From Coriaria nepalensis (lineage: Eukaryota; Streptophyta; Magnoliopsida; Cucurbitales; Coriariaceae), in NCBI GenBank assembly GCA_027186245.1, contig CP114500.1:5404001-5468000 (forward strand): DNA of 64,000 bases, read 5' to 3'. Each line of letters starts with the position of its first letter. Within the stretch, counting starts at the first letter, position 1. Below the pieces are notes generated by a model. The model did no database searches, was not told the DNA's origin, and saw only the letters and a program-made list of their open reading frames with translations. Both the position numbers and the translations under genes were made by a program. This document shows, in pieces, positions 11,668-25,260 of this stretch.

Positions 11668-12858
11668 TATAGCAGTAGTGGATAAGCTTTCCTAATAATC
11701 TCTGGCTTAAGCTCACCAGAAAAACATGAACCGAAAAAGAAAAGAGAAAAAACCCTAAAACCCTGAAAACCAGTTGAGCTTCCTCCGATGAGCGCAGATC
11801 CAAAAAGTAGCATTCAAAAGTCCAGAGAAACCCTAAGAAAGACCGGCTCCACCACGAAATCGTGGCCCCTAATCACTTAACCTTCCTTCCGAACACTTCC
11901 TTAATTAATCGTAGAAATAGTCAGTTCTAGACGACGAGAAGAGGACCAAGAGAGAGAGAGAGAGAAACAGAGAAGAAAATAGAGGGACAGAGACTGACTA
12001 ACGAAACGGGAAGCAGATCTTATGAGCAGACAGCCGAAGAGAGGAAGAGTATGCGCGACTGTGTGTGTGAAATGATGGTTTCAAATATAAAGGGGGCCAT
12101 ATGCCAAATGGTGGGGATCCCCGCAGAGAAGCAGGGCCGTTTGATCACGGGGGTTCCTATTACGGAAACAGGGAAAGAAACGAGAAAATTCGTAGCCGTT
12201 CGGAAGTTAACTATGCTGGGAAATTTGTCAGTCATCAAGCGGCTCTATGTTCTTTCTTTTTTGGCCCAAAAAAGAAAAAAACCGGCTCCATGTTTCATGT
12301 TTTCCTTATTTTTAGAGGCCACAAACAAACTAAATGCCACATTCTCTGCCCATTCAAGGATTTTAAATCTGAGCTTTGTAGGTTCCAAATGAAACTGTTG
12401 TTTGCACTTTACAGTTTGCCAACTCATACATGTTTTTTAGGCCCCAAGAAACACATCATTTGGGTCATTAGAATCAACTCATACATGTCATTTTGGTAAA
12501 TCTAATCCAATCTTAAATTTTGAGGATTTTTAACCTAATTTAGTAAATAAATAAAGGGGATATGTTTGATTATATTATATTATTTAAAAATAAAGCGAAA
12601 ATGAATTTCTTTTTCAATATATATATATATATATATTGCTAAGAAAACTAAACTACAATTTCCTGTGGCACACCCATTAAAAAAAAAAAATAGATAGCTC
12701 AGATGTCCCTTCTCCCAAATTCTTGTTAAGCTACAACCAGACCCATGTTGAAAACAACAAAAAGGGGGGCAGAGTTACAGGTCAGGTTCTATGTAAAAGA
12801 CTACAAAGAAGAGTAGAACAAGTTACATTACAAACTAAATGGACATTTCTATGCCAAT
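11668..12858. other. 5'UTR and promoter of the G3BP-like gene, then the 3' flank of PRP39
   Basis: From 11668 to about 12050 is the likely 5'UTR of the G3BP-like gene, with (AG)n tracts at about 11600 and 11950. Beyond the promoter the DNA is AT-rich, with a (TA)n run at 12619-12639 and an A-run near 12680. The PRP39 3'UTR lies just below 12858. No additional gene was seen. Confidence 0.55.
12081..12092 (-). promoter_or_regulatory. Probable TATA box of the G3BP-like gene
   Basis: Read on the minus strand this is CTTTATATTTGA. It lies about 415 bases upstream of the ATG and about 30 bases before the region where the CT-rich 5'UTR begins. Confidence 0.4.
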
Positions 12859-15800
12859 TCAATAATAACTTGAATAGTATGCCTGAGGAGCTGCTGCAGC
12901 TTGCTGTTGAACGGGTGCCATTGTTACTGGAGCAGTCGATTGAGCATAACTCTGCTGCGGGAAAGCCACCTAAAACAATAATAATAATAAAATTATAAGC
13001 TATTAGCTCAAGGATGATCTCAGTCACTGTAACATAATGTTATCAAATTATAATAATTACTGGAGTGAATTTAAAATAATATTATCAGCTTATAATCATT
13101 TGTTTTCCAAATGAACAAAAATTTCAATTTAGAAAAATATATGTAGACACCTGAGGCAGTGGGCACCAAAAGTAAGGTTATAATCAGCTTATGCTCGCCA
13201 AAAATAATAACAAATAATTAAAGAAGATTCATACCTGGACAGGATATGTAGATGGATAAGCAGAAGCATAGGTGGCACTTTGAGGTACTGAAGCAGGTGC
13301 TTGTGGATTAGTGTAGCCACTTGCATAACCACTATATGCAGTCTGCTTCAAATTGTGAAGGAACAATCAAGATATGTAGGGAAGGGGCATGGAGACTAAA
13401 AATATTGATGAAACCATGATTTACAATAAAGGTTTCACGCATTGTAGCATACAAAACATCATTTCAAGATAAAAGTTGTAAACAAAATATTAACACAGAC
13501 CAGGAAGAAAGCTCTTTACCGGTTGGGTATAGCCAGGTGTCCACTGTTGTCCCTGTGCTTGTGTAACAGGTGGCCAAGCTTGAGGTTGTGCACCATAGCT
13601 GGCAGCCCACTGGTTCTGAACACTCGGATAAGCACCTATCAAAGACTGAGCGGGGGAAGTAACACCTGGATAAGATTTGGCCATTTTTGCTTTATCTGAA
13701 ACTAGAAAATCCTCAGCATTGCGCTTTTTGGTTTCTGATGAGCTTTTATTGGGTATGAAGAGCTTGGCATGTCGATCCTCAGCCTTCTTGATGGAATGAA
13801 CATCTCCAAAGAGGTTCAAAAACTGGAAAAATATTATGAAGCACATAAATTTAATACCAGGTACATTCTTATGAAAACCTGGGCACTATAGTTGTTTTGA
13901 ATTCTGCATAGCCTTCAGGATGCATGCACAAATCCCAGCTTTTATAGTGTTATTTTGACATCCATCAATACTTTATCCATCTATTCTAACCTCCTAGCTC
14001 ATTTAGGAATTGGGAAATCATAAAAGATAAGACTCAGTAATCATTGGAACTTGAAACTTTTAATTTCAAACCGAAAGGCTATGACTTTTTGCATGTCAAG
14101 AAGAAGCAATGCTTTTACACAAGAGTCTAACTAAAGGAATCTATTCTAACTTATAGTATGTTTACATAATTTAATAAAAAGTTCTTAACTTGTGTAATTT
14201 TCAGTATAATTGTGAAAGCACAGCATATGGAATTTGCACTAGACTCTACATCTTGCACGAGAAAGTTTACCTCCAAATATATGCTGGATAATTCTTCTCT
14301 CTCAACAGTGCTGGCAACATGGGAACTCTCTGCATTAGGCACTAAGAACTTACTGACCAGAGAATCTAAATAATCAAGTTGCTTTGGTCTTGACTGAATT
14401 GACTCGAAATGTATTAAGGCCTGTGTGTCACATCAAAGTAAATGTTATTAACTATGAACAAACACTTTCAAATTTGGCATTGAGAAAGGAAACAAATCAT
14501 ACAAGAGAGAGAAAGACAGCATACCTCCAGAAGAGGTTTTGTCAATACATGCTCTACTGCCTCGTCAAGAACTTCTTTAGCTTTTTCAACATTTTTACAA
14601 ACCTAACGATCAGAAAGAATTGCCCAATCAGCAAAAGAATACAAATCACTTCCAGACGAAGATTACAATTTTTTTTTTTTTTGGGGTTATTATATAAGAA
14701 TCTGGAAAGGGTAATGGTAATGAACTTCAAAGGGATTTTAAACACAAATCCTCTGTACTCAGAAAGACAAATGAAAATGGGCATTAACATCTATGATAAA
14801 CTGTTCAATTAGATAACCAATTAAGTACTGGTTTGCATGTCGTTACAAACTGCACTTTGGTAAGATTGACGTAAAATTGAAGTTTGGGTTTAATCCATAA
14901 ACATCTATGACAGTGTTTTGGATATTTTAGCATTTTGGAGAATGGAGGTGAAGTACAAGGTCAAACAAAATTTAAATGAATTAATGGAGGCTAAGTTTTA
15001 GCTGCTCAGAGAGAAAATTGAAAAGCATTCTAACGAAACCACTCCTTCAAAACAGTTTCAAGAACATTTAGTAACAAAAGTACTCAAACTATTAAGTTCA
15101 CTTGTCGTAAGTATAGATGTCAATGAGAATCCTAAGATGGAAAAGGGAAGGTAAAAAAAAATTCAAAAACAGACACTGCAATCAGTATATAACCAGCCCA
15201 CCAAAATTATGACAACTTACCAGATTTAGAAACCGGGAATACTGTGCATAAAGCAGTGATAATGTCTGCGAATGTTCCTTTCCCTTCTCAATGGCAATGG
15301 CCTGTTCATATATAGAGAATGCATCTTCCAGGTTTCCCTGCAAAAGTTGAACCTCCAGATTAGAGAGGGCAATATGGTCAGTGAAATTAAAAATTCTCCA
15401 TAAGCTGCTGACACCGACATACCAACCGGTGCTCCATATTTGCATGCTTAATAATTGCTTCAAGAAGACCAGGTGAAATTTCAGCATTTACAAGTTGATA
15501 AGCGGCTCGTGCTCCAGGTATGTCCCCACTTTGTTCTTTGAACCGAGCAGCAAATAAGTGGATATCTGGATGCCTCTGTTAATATTTTGGAGGTGAAACA
15601 TTAGTTACTAAGGACATTATCCAGATATTAAGGGACGGACTTGAACAATCTAGTCATCTAACTGACCAAGAATTTCAGATTAAATAATTTTAGCCAAGCC
15701 AGAAATATTAAAACTTGCTTTTGAGAAGTAAAAAGTAGTAACAAAACAATGAGACAGAGAAACCAAAATGACCTTAGTCACATACTTCCAAGTAAAGATT

Positions 15801-18800
15801 GTAGTCCATTAAAGAGTTTATCCACCATTAACATGGACAGACAGGAGCAAGTAAGTATTTCAATATAATTCCAACTCTATATCGCTAATTTAAAAGGCTC
15901 GGAAGATTTCCACTTCTACAACTTATATTCCTCATTTTCATTTTGTATTAAACTTCAAGAATAGAGTTACATTTGCCAACATATTATCTTCTAACCAATA
16001 TTAGCTTCATTAAAATCAGTTACCAACCTAAAAAAATTGGCTGCCTCAAAATGCAATATATATTTTCAGTGTTCAACAAAACTACTTTTAGCTTGTTATA
16101 CAAAATATTAGGGAAGGGAAATAGGAAACTAACCTTGACGAAGACTTGGGTTGCCCGAGCAAGTGCATTATTTGCAAGATCCACACTACCACTTACTTTC
16201 ATGCATAAAACATATCTTGCCCAGTATTCTGGATAATTGGCACATGCAATAAGGCATCTCTCATATAACTTGACCACCTGATTAACATGTGCAAACAAAT
16301 AATTAAGATGTGCCCAGGGCAACGTTTATCTAAAAAACATGATCTAAGGCAGAAAGGAGACATGCATCCCAAATACTCCATTTGGAACAGAGAGGCCCCT
16401 CAAATACCAGATGAGGAACCTCATAGCCTGACAGACATATGGTTAAGAAGATAATACCTGCATGCATAACATCAGAACTTTAAAAAAGTAAACTTAATAT
16501 ACAAACGCGTAGGAACCTAAAATTTTCACTGACAAATGAGAGTTTGAAATACTTAGCCTTAAATAACCAATTTGAAGGTCCATGCTTTAGTCTCAGTTCA
16601 TTTTCCAATTTAAAAGTTGCTTCATCCAATGATAAGCCAGTAAGCATAGGATGCAGGAGTTTTTCTTAACTGTAAGTCAGTGTCTAGAAAGGACAGCTAA
16701 AATTACAAAACAAAGATAACTACATCAATTTGAAATGACTTCACATACCTTATTGAAGTCACCTTCTTGTTCTATAAAATCCAGATAGTTATGCCAATTT
16801 TCTAGCTCTGCAACATTGAGGGGCCTAACATGAAAGTAGGGCCTCCTAATAGCTGTTTCAAAACCAATGATCTTAGAATCGAACTCTTTAGCTTTCTTAT
16901 ACATCTCTTCTCTAATGGCGATATACTTCTCCAATTCCTCTGCTTCTGATAAGCCAGCACTTACAGGTTTAGGAGACAGTTCTGCAGTATCAGGATGAAC
17001 CTCCCCGCCATTTACTTTCTCTCCAGACTCTGACGGAGCATCTGTTACTGATGCAGTATCCTCAGCAGCCCTTAATTCTGACAAAGGCCGACTTGCAGCC
17101 AACTCCTTGAAGCTGTAACAAATTAGCATTGGAGAAACACAGATATGAGAGAAATTATATGGATGAGCTGCTACCTAACATTAGGACTAAATGTTAAACA
17201 ATCATATGGGCATAAGCAACACAAAAAAATCACATAAGCAAATGACCAAACACGAATAATGGCAGATAAGGTCGAGGCCAAGAAATATATGCAAGGGTCA
17301 AAATATATCTTTTGTAAGCACTCAAAAACCTTCTTTGTTTCTGAAATAATTAACAGTATCCATATATGAAATAAATGGAAGAGATAAATCCTACCAAAGG
17401 CCCATCTCTGATACTTCAACCCAAGTTTATGGAACTATTCTAAAAAGAGGAAGTTGGACCATCAAGTTTGGATAAATTACGAGCTGTACTGTGGCTATCC
17501 AACTAGCATCATGCTTGCCACCCATCTCCAAACTATGATTTTAGTAAAGTACTTTGAGGTTCTCTCACAGACGCTCGTCTGCTCGATATCATCAGCACAA
17601 TGTAAGGAAGTTTACACCAAGCATAGAAACTCGATATTTCATGGTAATAACAGGAAAGAAAAATCAGGATTCAAAAACAATGCACAAGTTAATAATGTGT
17701 ATTTCATCAAACGATTACCCCTCAACTTCTTGCAACTAAGCAGAAACAGAAAACCCACATTAAAAATAAAGACAACTAGAATAATTAAGAATCATAGAAA
17801 CAACTCACCTATTGAAATACCGATCCAACTGTTGGTTTGGAATCTCTAATATCCGTGTGTAAATCATAGCCAAACGTCCCCACTCCTGCTGCATGTATTC
17901 ATATTCAATGTACTTATCCCAAAGGGGGAAAGACAGGTAGTCTGTTCCAACGTAAGCTAATCCTCTCTCGAAAAGCCTGAAATTCAACAGTTTAGGAAAA
18001 TTTGTAATAAAGTAAATATAACTAAACACTTAGCAATCCAAACACGCCTTAAATGGTACAGCCGCACAAATGTTGAAGGAGAAGGAACAATTCACTCTAA
18101 CAGCGTATGACACTTCCAACTGCATTTACCTTCCTGAAAAATATCATACAATGTCCGAGAAATTGAGCAGTGATAGAGGCCATCTTAGCCCTTAAACTGA
18201 ATGAGATCTTCCCCGCAGCAATTTGCATATAGATGCACCTCAAAGTGTCAAAGTTAAAAGAATGCCACAATCCATTTCACAACTATATGACTAAGAGAGA
18301 CGCCTTAGGAGAACAATTGGAAATAGAAGAGGTTGATTGAGGCCAAAAAATTGAATTAGATCCTAAAAATGTTAACCAACTACCCAGTAAGTAGCCTCAA
18401 ATCAAGAGATTTGCGCATCAGAAAATTCATTTCACAAGTGCATTCCCATCAAACCTTTCCATCTTACATGCGAGGAATCACCATTGCAGGCATACTGAAA
18501 TGAGGTTAGAAAGCAGCAAAAATTACCAGATTCTTGTATCTGAGATCGTAGGATTATCATCTCCCAACAAGTTTAACAACAAAAATAGAAAAATAAACAG
18601 ATATTACCTTCGAACAGTCTCCGGGTCTCCATATGTGCTTATAGAAAATATGCAATAATGCAACCAAATGTCGACTGAATAAGTCACCCCTTGAACTGCT
18701 CGTTCATATACCTCGACAACTTTGTCAATAAAGCCAAACCGTGCCTCATGATCAGCATACTTCTTCCAGTAGCCGTAACACAGAGGGAATTCAGCTAGAA

Positions 18801-20551
18801 AGGCATCATAAACTCTTCGCAGTTTCATTAAGTTATCCTGCAAAGAGTATAGGACTCTTAGTCACCCTCAGGATACCCTTCAAGCTGACAGAATGATATA
18901 CATGTACATATGGTTGGCATGCGTATGTGAATTTCTATGGGGGGAGAGAGAGAGAGACAGAGGAAGTTATGTATATGTTAAAGTAGTGAGACTTGTGTAA
19001 AACTAGCATGTAACTTGTAGAATACACTTCTGCTTTTCCAGAAAGATAACCATGAAAATGCTAATAATTCCTAAGTTCGGGATAAAAAATGACAAGGTAT
19101 ACATTGCAGAACAAAATTGTAAACAAAAACCCAGTAACACCACTCAATTGCACATGGCCCCAGAATCATAGAAAATCTGAAACCTCTAAAACAATATCTC
19201 ACTGTAAATTTCCCTCTTGGTAAATACAAAGAATTGAACAAAACAATGACCTAGCAAATAAGCAATAACATATACAAGCATACCTCTGCCACCTTCTCTG
19301 TCTCTTCAATCAAGGCAGTCCATGCATTAAAATCTAGAGAATTAGTCCTCACAATGTTCCACAGCCTATCTTCCTCAGCAGAGAGTGGAGGTACTGGGAG
19401 GAAATTTGAGAAATATAAATAAAATACTATACACCAATATTATATATGATGAAAGTAAAACATAATATAAACTCTGGATGTTAACTAGTATTAAAAGCAT
19501 ATGAAATGTTGGTTGTTGTGTAGAGCATTGTATCTGATCCTACTGCACCCAATCTCCGTCAATCAAATATAAACATAGAAACAGCACTAAAGAATGGGAT
19601 ATAGCACATTATGTCCACAACCATGGCACTTAAAGACAGGGTGAGAGAGAGAGAGAGAGAGAGATGCAATATTGATAAAGAAGCATGCTAACATGGGATT
19701 TAGGATTCGGTAAAATGCAATCACATATTTGAGCATCAGTTCATCAGTCTTGCAAATTACAACCTCATTTTTGACATTAACTCCACTATTGTTCACTTTT
19801 TTATATTTTCAACCAGATAAGCATATTGTACAGAATGCAAGTATAGATCCTATACTGGAAATACTAAGTAAATGTAATGTTATTGTCCAGTCAACTAGTC
19901 TATGTGTCTGTAGTCACCTACATTCACATATTAGGGTAGGAACCAATGATAGCAGTAAGAAATTGGTAATGGAAACTTGGATAGGAGTTCAATAACCAAT
20001 TGATCAATTCCAGTCAATATCTAAGGGATATAAGAAGAATTGGGGAGAAATCCACAGAGAGAATTCGTGAAAAGAAACCTTCCTCCATCAATGTTAATCA
20101 TCAGTGAAACATGGTTTATTAAAGAGCCAAAAAAAAAGGGGTTGACTTGGAGATATATACCAGAACCACCCATAAACTGCAGTCCTACAGAAGCTCCATC
20201 AACATTCTCCATAGCATTTCCATTTTCAGCTGATGCATCATTTCCAGCTTCTCTAATAACATTGCCATTGACAGAGGAATTATAATCTACTGCTTGAGAA
20301 GATTCCATTGGAGTATTCTCTGTGGCAGCAATCTGGGTGGAATCAGTGACCCCAACAGCTGCATTACTCCCACATGTTTCATCACCATGAGATTCTTTCA
20401 CAGCAGAATTGGGATCCCCACTGAATGAATTTCCATCAGTATCAGGAACAAGGTTTGCATTTCCTTCAGCATAGATTGCTGAAACATGCCCCCCAGAGGT
20501 GTGATTCATCCCTTCTGATGTTTGGGTGACTGCAGTTTCACTGTCCCCCAT
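12859..20551 (-). CDS. PRP39: Pre-mRNA-processing factor 39 (U1 snRNP-associated, HAT repeats), 808 aa
   Basis: Coding exons: 20551-20161, 19393-19284, 18837-18608, 17976-17809, 17112-16749, 16277-16134, 15575-15423, 15337-15221, 14602-14525, 14420-14271, 13822-13520, 13342-13235 and 12969-12859. They sum to 809 codons with the stop, and all introns are GT-AG. After an acidic, disordered N-terminus of about 130 residues come HAT (half-a-TPR) repeats with the usual W/Y/A pattern, such as [54 protein letters not shown] and [13 protein letters not shown]. The C-terminus is rich in Gln, Ala and Tyr. PRP39 joins U1 snRNP to help choose 5' splice sites; in Arabidopsis, loss of PRP39a delays flowering. 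The length is close to the usual plant size. The ATG is set by in-frame stops just upstream across a 5'UTR splice. Confidence 0.93.
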
Positions 20552-20588
20552 ACCTAAACTCCCAATACTATTGTCCTTCGCAGTTGAA

Positions 20589-21179
20589 CTGGGGAAATCA
20601 AAAATATGATTACTTAGTTACAAAAAAAAAAAAAGAAAACTAATAGTAATAAATAAATAAAAAGTGAAGAGAGACCACCAAAAAAAAATGTTCATGTAAT
20701 CTTGACTGCAATTTGACAACTTTAATTATATTGGAATCAGTTACCATCCTTGAAAAATATCCACAATTACCCACAGAGTAAAATATGCCCCACTTGTTTC
20801 ACTTGTTATGAAGCTATCATAGTAAGCAAAACCATAATACAAACTTCTATAAACGAAGCCACTTTTCGAAGAGAAAAATCAGTACGGGACCAACAATAAA
20901 AAATTTAAAAGAAAAAAGAAACAGCAAGAGCAAGAAGCAAAGATAACACACAAAAACAAACTCAAGACGATACAATTGAACCGATATTACACGAACAAGC
21001 AGCTACGATGCAAAAAAGAAAAAAAACTCCAAGTGAAGAAAACATAACACATGAAAATCGATACTAAAGCACAGTCCAAGCAAACCCTAACAATCATCCA
21101 CAGGAACCTAAATTTTCGCCATGTAAACCCTAATTAAGAGCTGCGACTAAACGTAAAAGGAAGGAAAGAGACAACTTAC
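20589..21179 (-). other. PRP39: 5'UTR intron and leader exon of PRP39
   Basis: The first coding exon is preceded by a clear acceptor (TTTCCCCAG, exon from 20588). A good donor, AGCTGTAAGT, ends a leader exon at 21180. That upstream exon (about 21180-21300) has no ATG and has two in-frame TAG codons, so it is untranslated. The intron is 591 bases. 5'UTR introns often raise expression of plant housekeeping genes; that it does so here is inference. A site II-like TGGGCC lies near 21410 in the promoter. Confidence 0.75.
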
Positions 21180-21309
21180 AGCTACTAGAAGCCGCACCGG
21201 AGGCCGGTAGATGCCGTCGTAAACTGTTGTTGCAGAGGGGAGTGGTGTTCTGGAATGGTGGCTTCAGAGCTTCGAGAGAAATTTTGGTCTAAAATCGTTG
21301 TAAATGGAA

Positions 21310-22280
21310 CCAAAACGAAACGTAGCAAAAAGAAGCCTTGAGGGAAGTGTGGCTTCCGTATACGTGAGAGGATTGGAGTTGGATCTGGACCGTTGCGTAC
21401 TGTAGACTATGGGCCGTTGTGTTATCTGATAGATTATAAGATTACGTGTGATTCTTTGTTCTTACTTCACAGTATTTTGTATAATGGAGACTGGAGGTGA
21501 ATTAACTATTAAGATTATGATTAGTAATTACCGATTAGTGTTAAGGCATATTGTTATTAGGTACCCGGTGTTGTTCTAAGTTGATATGTTTAGAGATCAC
21601 AGCAGTGCTAAAGGTTATTACATCACCTCATATCATATTAATACCGATTAAGAAAGTATATATTATAAGAGATAGATATCATTCATGTGAGAGATGAGAA
21701 GTGAAGTCTATTATATAAGTTCCATTATTGAGCTAAAACATAGTCTAAACTATCAATTACCACCAAAAGTTTCAAAAATCACTAGCAACAACCAAAAGAT
21801 CATACCAACTAGTCATCTAACACGTCATCAAAAATAATAATTTTATATATATATAATTTTTACCCTCATAAGTTTACTTTCTTCTAGTACGGCCCTCTCA
21901 AAAATTTATTTCACTTTATTTTATTTATATTTCATTCCCTAAATATTTTTTTTATGATATTTTGATCCACATCCACCACCCATAAGGGTTATAACCATAC
22001 TACTGCTACTACCTCCATCACTTGTGGCTGCCCACTAGGGCCACCCGTGGCGCTCCACTTCTTTGATCTCTCTCTAGCAAGTATTCAGACAGATATGGGC
22101 AAACCCAGATTATTCGTTTGGGCAATTATATTTGGTTTCGAATTCGGGCATCCCCATTTGAGTTCGAATCAGAGTTCAAAACCACTAACATGCGAACATG
22201 AATTTAAGTTTATTTTACATTCGAACTCAAAATTGAGTTCTTGGGATTTCATATTCGAGTTCTGGGAAGTGAGAATACGT
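21310..22280. other. Promoter side of PRP39, then non-coding repeat-like DNA
   Basis: No gene was seen. The first 150 bases are likely PRP39 promoter. The rest is AT-rich. Short ORFs here have no family resemblance that I can see. Confidence 0.5.
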
Positions 22281-22727
22281 CTAGAAGAGAGCAATCCAAA
22301 GTGGCCCCCCAGTCGTTTCAAACGGAACCTCGGTCAGAATGCTACTACTTCTATAAAGCTGATCCAGGATAAACTCAACCAAACAAAAGCAACGACCTCT
22401 AGCTATACTCGTGGCTAAAGGAAGATACTCATTTGTAGGAGCACAACTTGAAATGCAGATCAGGTACTTACGAATCAACATCAATATAAAATCAGTGTGC
22501 TCTATCTCAATTATCATATTACCATTCTTACATGCATCTATGAAAGTCCTATAAGAAGGGGTATTTCCCCCATATATAAAGTTAGCAGGCTCCCTACTGA
22601 AAAAGGTATACCTAATCTCTTTGCCATCTAAAGGCAACCCAATCAAGACGCCTACATCTAAAAGAGTAATGGTCATCGATCTCCAAGGAAATGCAAAGTA
22701 GGTTAAACTTTCTATACCAAAAGCTCG
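22281..22727 (-). pseudogene. Plant mobile domain (PMD, MAIN-like) fragment
   Basis: The minus-strand translation, starting upstream of the first Met, reads TYFAFPWRSMTITLLDVGVL and then IGLPLDGKEI. This matches the start of the aminotransferase-like plant mobile domain (typically FPWGEMTITLEDV..LLGLPVDG). It goes on with EHTDFILMLIRKYL, NEYLPLATSIARGRCFCLV and GGPLWIALF, also in PMD order. A stop ends the frame early in the domain, and the upstream part near 22740 has another stop. PMD occurs both in transposable elements and in host silencing proteins such as MAIN and MAIL1. The repeat-rich surroundings favour a transposon-derived pseudogene. Confidence 0.7.
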
Positions 22728-25260
22728 TTATGGCTAACAGGATAGCCCTATCATAAAGAAAAGTATTTTGCGTCATGCATATTACCTCGAAAATGCCGAC
22801 CGACCTCCATCAGCTTTCAAAGCGAGGTTGCAGCTAATCGATCCATTCCTCCCATTTTGCTTCAACCAGACCTGGCCATGCCTTCGTTCGAGAAGCAACC
22901 CAATTTTCTCACTTGATTCGCTTAGATTGGAAAGGTAACCGACCACGAAAAGGGAACCTCTCCCAATCTGTGATGATGACATCCGATTTTAATATAGTCC
23001 AAAAAATGGGATCGTCAGCCAAAGAGCGAGTAAACTAGTCAATCATATGTCTCAATTCAACCATATTCCCATCAAGAAAAGTCTTCGAGGTGGGTAAATC
23101 CATGAAAAACGGAAAAAATGAACAACCTAAAAAAAAAAGGGCAGTTTTGAAGATGAAAATCATGGCAAACAATTAAAAATGACTCTTTACATTAGGGGTC
23201 AAAAAATGAAGATATTTACTTGTTTTAGAAGCTTTTTAAAGAGGTTTTCAATGGAGGAATGGGTAAGCATGTTTTTGTAAGGATCAAGCTCCTTGGACGA
23301 AATCTATATCAATATAAAAAGGGAACTTACACGATGAAGATTATCTGATCTAAATGAATTTTCGACGAGTGAAACCGGAGATAGACCAAGCGATGTAAGA
23401 GCTTGATGGTAAATACAAAAAATGGAGGAGAATAATGGGGTTTTCGATTTTAATAAGAGAAAGAAGATGAAGTGTTTTGATTTAAAAAAAAAAAGATTTA
23501 AAAGATGGAGGAAGATTTGAAGGGATTTGAATGGACTCGATAAGAAAAAGGATAAAAAGGTATAAGAGGCATAAGATATAATACAATCTCCTCCTTTTTT
23601 TTTCTCAAATTTCGGTAAGATCAAAGTGGGGACCACCCATCCCCACTTGATAACCAAAAGTAGGACAGGACTTGAAACATCAAATTTTAGTCGAAGGTGG
23701 GAAGAAAAACAAATTCCAACTAAAAGTGGAGCCAGTTCGGCCCATTTTGGAAGGGAAAAAAAAGGATTTTAGCCAAATGGTGTATGGACCGTTTATGGCA
23801 GAAATTTGGGGAAAAACCAAGCTAAAATTTGGCCAGCCATGAGAGGGAATAGAAAGGATTATAGGGTATATTTAGTAGTTTGATGGAAATTGAAGTAAGA
23901 GATAGATAAGGTGTAAGAAGGGTATGTCACATTCTAGAAATTCGATCATTATTGACCAAATTGTATGAAAAACCACTCATATGGCGAAAAATTTAAAGGA
24001 AAAAACTATTTCAGAAGACCGAAATTTTCATCTGAGGAAGGATGATTTGATCGAACAAGTTGCTTCATTTCTTGACCGAGTCACATGAGGTAATTCAATG
24101 TTCAAATTATGGTTGTTTTTTATAAATCTTAGAGATGATTCTAAGAGAGGAAAATCCCACGAAGGAATTTTTTCAAATTTGTTTCGGTTGGGGCTTAAAG
24201 CTCAAACCAATTTTCTAAGGAGCAAAAGAAATTACTGAATTTTATTGAAATCCTAGATTATACTAGGTATTACTTTATTATTTCTGCCCTAAATCGGTCG
24301 AAATGACAAAAGAAAAAGAAAAAAGAAAAGGGGGAGAAGAACATAGCCAAAATTATATCAACGAGTCTTTAATTTCTAAAAGAGACTCCTAGTGAGGATC
24401 GATGCCACTTCTAATTTCGATGGTCATCGTTATGTCATTTTGATGAGCCTCGACAGTAGTTCATCCCTTCAACAGATTAAAAGTCATACGGTTGACATCT
24501 TAGATGTAACGACAATAGGTGACTTTTAAATCAGGGATGTCTTCTTGAATGTCGAACTGCTTTAATCGCAAATCGGCAAGTCGAACCTCAAGTTTGCTGA
24601 TTTGAGAGTTAACCTCGGCACATTTGGCATGAAGTTCTTGGAGGCAAGCTTATCGATCGCGGATTCTATCCCTCTGTCACTCCAAATGGTTTAGTTCTTG
24701 AAAATATTCGATGAAATATTCAAGTGCTCGAAACTACTTTCCACTTTGTTCTCTATATAGAAAAGTGAGTCACTTGAGTTCACCCAAAAGCTTCTTAAGC
24801 CGAATCTGTAATTTCCCAATAACACGACCTAAGTACACAACTTCATGAAGATCAGTAAGCAACACATCTATAATGGGATCGCTTTAGGTAGCAACAACAC
24901 CCTGCTCAACGAAGGGGCATAGTATATTTTTAAGTGGCCGAAGTTCTTCTTATAGCACAAGCGGGTCAGAATCTATAAAGGTAGTATGAGATCGTTGAAT
25001 CCTGAGATAATTTAATGACCACATCGAACTTCAGATCATTTGGGACGAGCTTGGTGCCTTCCTTCATGTCAAGAATAAGAGTGTTTGGATGCTCATCCAT
25101 GAAATAGGATACTCACTCAGAAAAATGAGAAGAGTCAGCCGAAACCTATAAAGGGTCGGCTATATTTAAGTCATTAATCAACTCAAGTTCTATAGAATCT
25201 TCTTCCCTGGTGAAGGGCAAGGAAGAGTTGTAAAATGAATTGGGGAAGTGTCAATTTATA
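22728..25260. repeat. Degenerate transposon-derived DNA beside the PMD fragment
   Basis: No intact gene is present. The interval 24380-25240 reads on the minus strand with the feel of decayed coding sequence (Glu/Leu/Lys-rich, possible coiled coil), as often follows PMD in plant elements, but I cannot assign a domain. Composition changes little from the PMD piece, so it may all be one decayed element. This is inference. Confidence 0.35.

Noticed and set aside
22047..22418. 123-aa plus-strand ORF
   Set aside because: It overlaps the PMD fragment on the other strand and has no recognisable motif.
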